From positions 310,001-374,000 of the forward strand of contig NZ_DATBBJ010000059.1 of assembly GCF_036271055.1 (NCBI RefSeq): DNA of 64,000 bases. Reading direction: 5' to 3'. Below the pieces are notes generated by a model that had not been told where the DNA came from, made no database searches, and saw only the letters and a list, made by a program, of their open reading frames with translations. Within the stretch, counting starts at the first letter, position 1; each line of letters starts with the position of its first letter. Of this stretch, positions 27,755 to 34,546 are shown piece by piece. The position numbers were made by a program, and so were the translations under genes. This DNA is from Scandinavium sp036271055. GTDB taxonomy: Bacteria > Pseudomonadota > Gammaproteobacteria > Enterobacterales > Enterobacteriaceae.

Positions 27755-28519
27755 ATGAAATTACATAGCCGAGCGCAAACTGCACAAAACCTGCACACTA
27801 ATTCTCCCATTGTCCTGGTTCATGGCCTTTTTGGTAGCCTGGATAATCTCGGGATCCTCGCCCGTGATTTGGTCATCGACCACGATATCCTGCAAGTAGA
27901 CATGCGTAACCACGGACTTTCCCCCCGTGACCCGGAAATGACCTATGCGGCGATGGCCCAGGATCTGCTCGATACGCTCGATGCCAATGGTATTGAACAA
28001 GCCACTTTGATTGGCCATTCGATGGGCGGCAAAGCCGTGATGGCCTTTACCGCTCTTGCCCCTGAACGCGTGGGTAAACTGGTGGCGATTGATATCGCGC
28101 CCGTGGATTATCACGTTCGTCGGCATGATGAGATTTTTACTGCCATCAACGCCGTGACCGATGCTGGCGTGACTCGTCGTTCTGAGGCCGCTGAGGTGAT
28201 GCGTCAGCATCTTAAAGAAGAAGGCGTGATTCAGTTTCTGCTGAAATCGTTCGTCGACGGCGAGTGGCGCTTCAACGTGCCGGTACTTTGGGATCAATAT
28301 TCTCATATTGTTGGCTGGGAAGCTGTTCCCGCCTGGGACCACCCTGCCCTGTTTATTGCAGGCGGCAACTCGCCTTATGTCACCGCTGAGTATCGCGACA
28401 CCTTGCTGGCGCAGTTTCCTCAGGCACGTGCGCACGTTATCGCCGGAGCCGGACATTGGGTTCATGCAGAAAAACCTGATGCCGTTTTGCGCGCAATTCG
28501 TCGCTATCTGGCGGAATGA
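27755..28519 (+). CDS. ybfF: Acyl-CoA esterase / alpha-beta hydrolase YbfF
   Basis: 254 aa, alpha/beta-hydrolase fold. Oxyanion segment VHGLFGSLDN, nucleophile elbow GHSMGGK (Ser89), acid in the VAIDIAPVD region, and catalytic His234 in GAGHWVHAEKP. E. coli YbfF hydrolyses acyl-CoA and short esters in vitro; the physiological substrate is not settled. Confidence 0.95.
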   Translation: MKLHSRAQTAQNLHTNSPIVLVHGLFGSLDNLGILARDLVIDHDILQVDMRNHGLSPRDPEMTYAAMAQDLLDTLDANGIEQATLIGHSMGGKAVMAFTALAPERVGKLVAIDIAPVDYHVRRHDEIFTAINAVTDAGVTRRSEAAEVMRQHLKEEGVIQFLLKSFVDGEWRFNVPVLWDQYSHIVGWEAVPAWDHPALFIAGGNSPYVTAEYRDTLLAQFPQARAHVIAGAGHWVHAEKPDAVLRAIRRYLAE

Positions 28520-28651
28520 TTAAATTCCGAGCAAGCAAGCGCCATTGTGGCTCCCGGCGTTGGCGTGTGGGTTTTCCCTGATGTATGATTGCGCGCTATC
28601 AACGCCGGGCCTGTCGCCCGGCGGCTTGTTTTCCCCGAAGTCACTCTGATC

Positions 28652-28945
28652 ATGGCAAAAGAACAAACGGACCGAACGACATTAGATTTGTTCGCGAATG
28701 AGCGTCGCCCGGGAAGGCCGAAAACCAATCCGCTCACGCGCGACGAACAATTACGCGTTAATAAGCGTAATCAGCTCAAACGCGACAAAAGCAAAGGTCT
28801 CAAACGCGTTGAGCTAAAGCTCAATAATGATGCCGTTGATGCGCTCAATGAATTGGCGGATGCCAGAAATATGAGCCGCAGCGAGCTTATCGAAGAGATG
28901 CTGATGCAACAACTGGCTGCATTACACGGCCAGGAATTTGTCTGA
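28652..28945 (+). CDS. ybfE: YbfE, small ribbon-helix-helix-like protein
   Basis: 97 aa from MAKEQTDRTTLDLFANERRP; a longer open frame from 28589 is not family-like. Basic N-terminal half (RPGRPKTNPLTRDEQLRVNK) and a C-terminal RHH-type helix pair (LKLNNDAVDALNELADARNM, then SRSELIEEML), suggesting DNA binding. In E. coli the gene is LexA controlled; the matching site here has lost its core bases (see findings). Function unknown. It precedes fldA by 149 bp. Confidence 0.93.
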   Translation: MAKEQTDRTTLDLFANERRPGRPKTNPLTRDEQLRVNKRNQLKRDKSKGLKRVELKLNNDAVDALNELADARNMSRSELIEEMLMQQLAALHGQEFV

Positions 28946-29094
28946 AAATACGACAAAAACTCATTTTGATTTAGCAGTGAGTGCAGTACGGCGCGATTGC
29001 TGTTCCCGCACACTTATTCGCCTGCTATTATTGCCTTTATCTGTGGGCAACAATCCACCACCATTTCATTACGTTTCAAGAGGTTATTTTACTC

Positions 29095-29625
29095 ATGGCA
29101 ATCACAGGTATTTTTTTCGGCAGCGACACCGGCAACACCGAAAATATCGCGAAGATGATCCAGAAGCAGCTTGGCAAAGATGTGGCCGAGGTGCATGACA
29201 TTGCCAAAAGCAGTAAAGAAGATCTCGAAGGTTTCGATATTTTGCTGCTGGGTATCCCAACCTGGTATTACGGTGAAGCACAGTGTGACTGGGACGACTT
29301 CTTCCCGACGCTGGAAGAGGTAGACTTCAACGGTAAACTGGTTGCGCTGTTCGGTTGTGGCGATCAGGAAGATTACGCAGAATATTTCTGTGATGCGCTG
29401 GGTACGATCCGCGACATTATCGAGCCACGCGGCGCAACTATCGTCGGTCACTGGCCGACTGCGGGCTACCATTTTGAGGCCTCTAAAGGTCTGGCTGATG
29501 ACGACCATTTCGTCGGTCTGGCGATCGATGAAGACCGTCAACCTGAGCTGACCGCTGAGCGTGTTAATAAATGGGTGAAACAAATCTCCGAAGAGTTACA
29601 CCTCGAAGAGATCAAAAACGCCTGA
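29095..29625 (+). CDS. fldA: Flavodoxin 1
   Basis: 176 aa from MAITGIFFGSDTGNTENIAK at 29095; the upstream extension to 28981 is not coding. FMN phosphate loop GSDTGNTE, isoalloxazine-stacking IPTWYYGEAQ and GCGDQEDYAEYF. Low-potential electron carrier for MetH, IspG/IspH, BioB and pyruvate formate-lyase activation. Good ribosome site AGAGG before the ATG. Upstream of fur, as in E. coli, where read-through contributes to fur expression. Confidence 0.98.
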   Translation: MAITGIFFGSDTGNTENIAKMIQKQLGKDVAEVHDIAKSSKEDLEGFDILLLGIPTWYYGEAQCDWDDFFPTLEEVDFNGKLVALFGCGDQEDYAEYFCDALGTIRDIIEPRGATIVGHWPTAGYHFEASKGLADDDHFVGLAIDEDRQPELTAERVNKWVKQISEELHLEEIKNA

Positions 29626-29854
29626 TGATTTGGCGGCGCAGCGCTTATGTTGCGCCGTATCAGCGATAGATTGCGTAAAATTAATAGATATAAGCAATTA
29701 AATTAATCGCTACAAATTTTTAACTTTTGCGTACATGCCTGTACAATGTCTGCTGTTTTGACGAGGTCGGATGTTTCGCTTTGCAGATGATGCCTCGTTT
29801 CTGAAAAGCATACTTTGCTCAGGGATTGCGGTTTTCATTTAGACAGGGCAGTTC

Positions 29855-29873
29855 TATAATGAGACGCATTATC
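29855..29873. promoter_or_regulatory. Fur box overlapping a -10 element and the uof start
   Basis: TATAATGAGACGCATTATC is close to the 19-bp Fur consensus GATAATGATWATCATTATC, with the inverted halves ATAATG and CATTAT. It contains a perfect TATAAT (29855-29860), 17 bp downstream of TTTTCA. This fits Fur autoregulation. A transcript from this -10 would begin inside uof, so uof translation needs RNA from an upstream promoter or fldA read-through. Confidence 0.72.
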
Positions 29874-29942
29874 CTGAATTCATTCTTAGTAATACTTCCA
29901 AACGGAAGTGTATCGCCTAGCAACAGGACTGATTCCGCATGA
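29859..29942 (+). CDS. uof: Uof, leader ORF upstream of fur
   Basis: 27 codons, MRRIILNSFLVILPNGSVSP then SNRTDSA, from the ATG inside the Fur box to a TGA that overlaps the fur ATG (ATGA). It starts where I recall the 28-codon E. coli uof starting. In E. coli, fur translation is coupled to uof and RyhB pairs with the uof start to lower Fur. The C-terminal part and stop frame here differ from E. coli. Too short for ordinary gene finders; support is position, overlap and known biology. Confidence 0.7.
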   Translation: MRRIILNSFLVILPNGSVSPSNRTDSA

Positions 29943-30391
29943 CTGACAACAATATCGCATTAAAGAAAGCAGGCCTGAAAGTCACGCTTCCTCGTTTGAA
30001 AATTCTGGAAGTGCTTCAGGGGCCTGACAATCATCATGTCAGTGCGGAAGACCTTTATAAACGCCTCATTGATATGGGCGAAGAAATTGGTCTGGCAACG
30101 GTGTATCGCGTTCTGAACCAGTTCGACGATGCCGGCATTGTCACCCGCCACAACTTCGAAGGCGGTAAATCTGTTTTCGAACTGACCCAACAGCATCACC
30201 ACGATCACCTGATATGCCTCGACTGCGGTAAAGTTATCGAGTTCAGTGATGAGTCCATCGAATCGCGTCAGCGCGAAATCGCCACCAAACATGGCATTCG
30301 TCTGACCAACCACAGTCTTTATCTTTACGGCCACTGCGCAGAAGGCGATTGCCGCGAAGACGAACATGCGCACGACGCCGCTGGTAAGTAA
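29939..30391 (+). CDS. fur: Ferric uptake regulator Fur
   Basis: 150 aa (148 in E. coli). N-terminal winged helix (1-83, with LATVYRVLNQFDDAGIV), His-rich hinge QQHHHDHLICLDCGKV carrying Cys93 and Cys96, and a C-terminal dimer domain ending in a short acidic/His tail. It represses iron-uptake genes when loaded with Fe(II). Its ATG overlaps the uof stop. Ends at a clear terminator. Confidence 0.98.
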   Translation: MTDNNIALKKAGLKVTLPRLKILEVLQGPDNHHVSAEDLYKRLIDMGEEIGLATVYRVLNQFDDAGIVTRHNFEGGKSVFELTQQHHHDHLICLDCGKVIEFSDESIESRQREIATKHGIRLTNHSLYLYGHCAEGDCREDEHAHDAAGK

Positions 30392-30415
30392 TCAGCTGCT
30401 GTAGGGCGCAAAAGT

Positions 30416-30446
30416 AAAAGCCAACCTCTCGGTTGGCTTTTTTATT
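30416..30446 (+). terminator. Intrinsic terminator of fur
   Basis: AAAAGCCAACC-TCTC-GGTTGGCTTTTTT: seven- to eleven-base-pair stem and a T run, 25 bp after fur. Confidence 0.93.
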
Positions 30447-30495
30447 GGCATTTTTGGCATAACGTTTGGCAATAACAGTCGCCGCTTAACGAGGG

Positions 30496-30831
30496 TTACG
30501 GCTGGGTGGTATTGTTACTACGAATTTCTTTCCAGATTTTATCGCAACGGGCTTTCACCGCCTGATCGTTCCCGGTACGCGTGGCCTGGATACATTGCTG
30601 GTAATCCAGCGTGCGCACGCTCTCCTGATCGGCAAACTGCTGGTGGTTTTTATCCTTCTTAAGCTCATCCAATACCGTCTGGCATGCCTGGATTTTGTCC
30701 GGATTGCCTTCGGCAGTGTTAATGCAGGCGCTATAAGCATCTTTCAGCTTAGTGTCTTCCTTTGGTGCCGGTGGTTGCGCGCACGCCACCAGTCCGGATG
30801 CCATGATGGCAATGAGAATTAATTTTTTCAT
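30496..30831 (-). CDS. chiQ: Chitosugar-induced lipoprotein ChiQ
   Basis: 111 aa from MKKLILIAIMASGLVACAQP at 30831. Signal peptide with lipobox LVAC; Cys17 would be lipidated and the protein anchored at the outer membrane. The mature part has four more cysteines that could pair. It follows chiP by 49 bp and is cotranscribed. Its function in chitosugar uptake is not known. E. coli YbfN is 108 aa. Confidence 0.94.
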   Translation of the reverse strand: MKKLILIAIMASGLVACAQPPAPKEDTKLKDAYSACINTAEGNPDKIQACQTVLDELKKDKNHQQFADQESVRTLDYQQCIQATRTGNDQAVKARCDKIWKEIRSNNTTQP

Positions 30832-30880
30832 ACGACAACCTCGTTGTTTCGCGGCAGGCATGACCCTGCCGCGTCGCTTA

Positions 30881-32293
30881 TCAGAAGATGGTGAACGGTG
30901 CGATAACGATGAACTTCACGTCACGCTCGTCCTGGAACATGTTGCCGTAACCACCGCCCCAGCTTGGGTTTTCTGAATGGTTGTCGTATTGCGTGAAGTG
31001 CAGTTTGAACAACGTGCCTTTCGCACGGCCTTCCTGAACGGTGTACAGCGCATCGAGGCTGTATGAAGATTCTTTGATTTTGTTCGAGGCGTTGTCTTCA
31101 CGCTGACCTGCGGCGTTGATGTACCAGTCTGCCGGTTTTGCATCCCAACCGTAGACATAAGATGCACCCACTGCCCAGCCCGGCAGATTCCAGTTTTTCA
31201 GGTCATACATTGCGCCGAGGAACACCGCTTTTTCGCCGTTGGCGTTGAAGTCTGATCGATTATCCCACCAGATATCCAGACGACCATTGGAAGAGGCGTA
31301 GGTTGGCGTCATACGCTGCAGGAAGTAGCCCTGCTGGCCTTCCGCTCTTACCCATGTGCCTTCCAGTCGCAGGTCAACAACATCGGCCACTTTATAGCCG
31401 AAGGTCAACGCCTGTAACCACGCGGTACCATCGTAAATATCGTTGATGGTATTTTTATCTACGGTGTCACGCGCGCCATAGAACTGGTAGCTGGTAGAGA
31501 GTGGCGTACCGGCCACATCAAATTTGTAGCTGGCTTTGGCGAAATACTGATCCATAAAGCCTTCTGCCTGACCGAATGCCGCTTCCAGCACCAGATCATT
31601 TTTAAAGTCATATTTGGCACCGAGAGAGTGCAAATAATCGACTTTGGTTTTCTTGTCGTTCTGATAGAAATTATCGGTTTCAAGATGCCATGGCGCTTTA
31701 TACTCGTTGGTCCACATGTACGAGAAGCTCAATGCACCAGAATCGCCATAATCAAAGTTTGCCCCGGCTTCGGCGCCCTGGTAAGTACCCGGCATAAAGC
31801 TCCAGTGCGGTGCTAACAGAGTTTGCCCGGTTGGCTGAATATAACCCGCACGCGCCCAGGTAGGCCCGAGTTTGAATTTCGCCGCAGCTTTATAAAGGCT
31901 AATCCCACTCTTATCGCCTGAGTAGTCTTCGTCGTAGCCTTTATTGATGGAGGAGAACGCAATTTCGTTTGGATGCCCGCTTTCTGCGGATTCCGCCATT
32001 TCAATCGCGGTAAACGCAGCGATATCAAGGCCGATAAAATCAGCGGCATAACCAGACTGGAAGTCGAGGTTGGCGTTCCAGGTGGAGTGTGAAAGGTTAG
32101 TTTTGTATTTGTCGCCGTCGGTCACGTCTTTACGGTCACGCTCACGCTGCCAGTAATAGATGCCGCCGGTTAAGGTTGAATCGTCTACGAATCCTGCTGC
32201 GCTGGCTTGCGGAACTGCAATCCAACCCGACATTGCGGTGACCCCGGCAATAGCCAGCGCCAGCGTACTACGTTTGCCACTGAACGTACGCAT
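30881..32293 (-). CDS. chiP: Chitoporin ChiP, outer-membrane channel
   Basis: 470 aa from MRTFSGKRSTLALAIAGVTA at 32293 with AGAGG before the ATG. Cleavable signal peptide ending ASA-AG near residue 33, then an OprD-type beta barrel of alternating strands ending with VKFIVIAPFTIF, whose terminal Phe is needed for barrel assembly. It admits chitosugars. In E. coli it is silenced by the small RNA ChiX and repressed by NagC; NagC boxes are visible upstream here. Confidence 0.97.
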   Translation of the reverse strand: MRTFSGKRSTLALAIAGVTAMSGWIAVPQASAAGFVDDSTLTGGIYYWQRERDRKDVTDGDKYKTNLSHSTWNANLDFQSGYAADFIGLDIAAFTAIEMAESAESGHPNEIAFSSINKGYDEDYSGDKSGISLYKAAAKFKLGPTWARAGYIQPTGQTLLAPHWSFMPGTYQGAEAGANFDYGDSGALSFSYMWTNEYKAPWHLETDNFYQNDKKTKVDYLHSLGAKYDFKNDLVLEAAFGQAEGFMDQYFAKASYKFDVAGTPLSTSYQFYGARDTVDKNTINDIYDGTAWLQALTFGYKVADVVDLRLEGTWVRAEGQQGYFLQRMTPTYASSNGRLDIWWDNRSDFNANGEKAVFLGAMYDLKNWNLPGWAVGASYVYGWDAKPADWYINAAGQREDNASNKIKESSYSLDALYTVQEGRAKGTLFKLHFTQYDNHSENPSWGGGYGNMFQDERDVKFIVIAPFTIF

Positions 32294-32407
32294 GTGTATA
32301 TCCTCTTTGACTTTTAAAAACGCCGTCGCAATCACGACAAGCGATAAAAAATAAGTACTGCAAATAAAGTAGCGAGGCAGAATAGTCCTAACGCTATGCA
32401 GACAGAC

Positions 32408-32430
32408 TATTTTTCGCGACGCGAATTATC
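32408..32430. promoter_or_regulatory. NagC box, chiP-proximal
   Basis: TATTTTTCGCGACGCGAATT, then ATC, fits the NagC consensus (TTATTTT-CGnnnCG-AAATTA type, with the C/G pair 11 bp apart). It lies about 115 bp upstream of chiP, near the expected promoter, so NagC bound here would block chiP until GlcNAc-6-phosphate builds up. Confidence 0.75.
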
Positions 32431-32617
32431 AATCCCTTTTGAGCACAAAAACGCAAGAGTATGACAGGGAGCACATATTTGATTGCGTTTTGTTACAAAG
32501 ATGAGATTTGGCACGGTACTACGGGAGCCGCTAACAGCAGGGGTTATTCAGAAAACAGAGGGAGTACGACGCTTAAGAATGTAACAAGCAGCCGCTTTGT
32601 TACAAAGAAGGGAATGA

Positions 32618-32640
32618 TATTATTTCGCATCACGAAAATG
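32618..32640. promoter_or_regulatory. NagC box, glnS-proximal
   Basis: TATTATTTCGCATCACGAAA followed by ATG matches the NagC consensus. Two NagC boxes in this gap allow a repression loop, as described for ybfM-glnS in E. coli. Confidence 0.75.
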
Positions 32641-32643
32641 ACA

Positions 32644-32673
32644 TAAAAAAAGCGCCGCACGAGGCGACGCTTC
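32644..32673 (-). terminator. Intrinsic terminator of glnS
   Basis: On the minus strand AAGCGTCGCC-TCGT-GCGGCGCTTTTTTT, just after the glnS stop at 32696. Confidence 0.9.
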
Positions 32674-32695
32674 TCTGATTAATGACGAAGAGGAA

Positions 32696-34363
32696 TTACT
32701 CGCCCACTTTCGCCCAGGTATCACGCAGGCCAACGGTGCGGTTAAATACCAGCTTCTCAGCGGTGGTATAACGGCTGTCGAGGCAGAAGTAACCCTCACG
32801 CTCGAACTGGTGCGCTTTGCCCGTTTCTGCGGCTTTCAGCGAAGGCTCAGCATAACCCTGCTTGATAACCAGAGAATCCTGGTTAATCACGGAGAGGAAA
32901 TCCTCTGCCGCACCTGGATTCGCTACGCTGAACAGACGATCGTACAGACGAATCTCAACCGGCAGCGCGTGTTGTGCGCTCACCCAGTGGATCACGCCTT
33001 TCACTTTACGACCATCGGCCGGATCTTTGCTCAGCGTGTCTGCATCGTAAGAACAGAAGATGGTGGTGATATTCCCTTCGGCATCTTTCTCAACGCGCTC
33101 CGCTTTGATCACGTAAGCGTTACGCAGACGTACTTCTTTGCCCATGACCAGACGCTTGTACTGCTTGTTCGCTTCTTCACGGAAATCAGCACGATCGATC
33201 CAGATCTCACCACTGAACGGCACTTCACGGCTACCCATTTCTGGTTTGCTCGGATGGTTCGGCATGGTGACGATTTCGCTTTCACCCTGCGGATAGTTTT
33301 CGATAACCAGTTTAACCGGGTCGATAACCGCCATCGCACGTGGGGCGTTTTCGTTCAGATCTTCACGAATACAGGATTCCAGTGAAGCCATCTCGATGGT
33401 GTTGTCCTGTTTGGTCACACCAATGCGTTTGCAGAACTCACGGATGGACGCCGAAGTATAACCACGACGACGCAGACCGGAGATGGTCGGCATACGCGGG
33501 TCGTCCCAGCCTTCCACATGTTTGTCAGTGACAAGTAGGTTCAGCTTACGCTTGGACATCACGGTGTATTCCAGATTCAGACGAGAGAACTCGTACTGAC
33601 GCGGATGAACCGGGATGGAAATGTTGTCCAGCACCCAGTCGTAAAGACGACGGTTGTCCTGGAATTCCAGCGTACACAGTGAATGCGTAATGCCTTCCAG
33701 CGCATCGCTGATGCAATGCGTGAAGTCATACATCGGATAGATGCACCACTTGTTGCCAGTCTGGTGGTGATCGGCAAATTTAATGCGATACAGCACCGGA
33801 TCGCGCATTACGATGAACGGTGAAGCCATGTCAATTTTGGCACGCAGACAGGCTTTGCCTTCTTCGAAGCCACCGGCACGCATTTTTTCAAACAGCGCCA
33901 GGTTCTCTTCCACGCTGCGATCGCGGTATGGGCTGTTTTTGCCCGGCGCGGTCAGCGAGCCGCGGTATTCGCGGATTTCGTCGATGGAAAGCTCGTCTAC
34001 ATACGCCAGACCTTTGTTGATCAGTTCAATAGCGTACTGATGCAACTTATCGAAGTAATCAGAGGAATAGCAGATGTCACCAGACCAGTGAAAACCTAAC
34101 CACTCGACGTCATGTTTGATTGACTCAACGTATTCGATGTCTTCTTTCACCGGGTTAGTGTCATCGAAACGGAGGTTGCATTGACCCTGATAATCCTGGG
34201 CGATGCCAAAGTTCAGACAGATAGATTTCGCATGACCGATATGCAAATAACCGTTCGGCTCAGGCGGAAAACGGGTATGAACGGTCGTGTGCTTACCACT
34301 GGCCAGATCTTCATCGATAATCTGGCGAATAAAGTTAGTCGGGCGGACTTCTGCCTCACTCAT
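32696..34363 (-). CDS. glnS: Glutaminyl-tRNA synthetase
   Basis: 555 aa from MSEAEVRPTNFIRQIIDEDL at 34363 (E. coli 554); upstream open codons to 34486 are not family-like. Class I synthetase with HIGH (residues 41-44 in PPEPNGYLHIGHAKS), the MSK motif VMSKRKLN, an acceptor-binding insert and two C-terminal beta-barrel anticodon domains. It charges tRNA-Gln; eight kilobases away the window carries five Gln tRNA genes. Confidence 0.98.
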   Translation of the reverse strand: MSEAEVRPTNFIRQIIDEDLASGKHTTVHTRFPPEPNGYLHIGHAKSICLNFGIAQDYQGQCNLRFDDTNPVKEDIEYVESIKHDVEWLGFHWSGDICYSSDYFDKLHQYAIELINKGLAYVDELSIDEIREYRGSLTAPGKNSPYRDRSVEENLALFEKMRAGGFEEGKACLRAKIDMASPFIVMRDPVLYRIKFADHHQTGNKWCIYPMYDFTHCISDALEGITHSLCTLEFQDNRRLYDWVLDNISIPVHPRQYEFSRLNLEYTVMSKRKLNLLVTDKHVEGWDDPRMPTISGLRRRGYTSASIREFCKRIGVTKQDNTIEMASLESCIREDLNENAPRAMAVIDPVKLVIENYPQGESEIVTMPNHPSKPEMGSREVPFSGEIWIDRADFREEANKQYKRLVMGKEVRLRNAYVIKAERVEKDAEGNITTIFCSYDADTLSKDPADGRKVKGVIHWVSAQHALPVEIRLYDRLFSVANPGAAEDFLSVINQDSLVIKQGYAEPSLKAAETGKAHQFEREGYFCLDSRYTTAEKLVFNRTVGLRDTWAKVGE

Positions 34364-34484
34364 CGCGGGTTCCTCAAGGCGTAAACAACATATAGCGGCG
34401 TATGATCTTATAAGCCGGGTGCGGAGACAACCCTTACTTACAGAAAAAGAATGGTTAACGAAGAATATGGGGACGGTTTCGGTC

Positions 34485-34519
34485 ATAAAAAAGCGGCGGA
34501 GGAAGATCCCCCGCCGCTA
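34485..34519 (-). terminator. Intrinsic terminator of nagE
   Basis: On the minus strand AGCGGCGGGGGATCTTCC, then TCCGCCGCT and six T: a strong G/C stem and T tract about 30 bp after nagE, in front of glnS. Confidence 0.9.
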
Positions 34520-34546
34520 AGGCACATAAGATTTACTCAGGAACGA

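Larger units (their letters stand above)
32294..32695. promoter_or_regulatory. chiP control region and glnS 3' end
   Basis: 402 bp without a gene. It holds the chiP leader, two NagC boxes about 210 bp apart (32408-32430 and 32618-32640), and the glnS terminator at 32644-32673. Two TTGTTACAAAG copies (32500 and 32599 regions) form small palindromes of unknown meaning. Confidence 0.75.

Noticed and set aside
29636..29665. Terminator after fldA
   Set aside because: A GGCGCA/TGCGCC hairpin is present but no T run follows, so I do not call it; read-through into uof-fur is possible.
32495..32612. Two TTGTTACAAAG palindromes between chiP and glnS as a regulator site
   Set aside because: They are short and match no consensus I can name, so they are noted only in the region entry.
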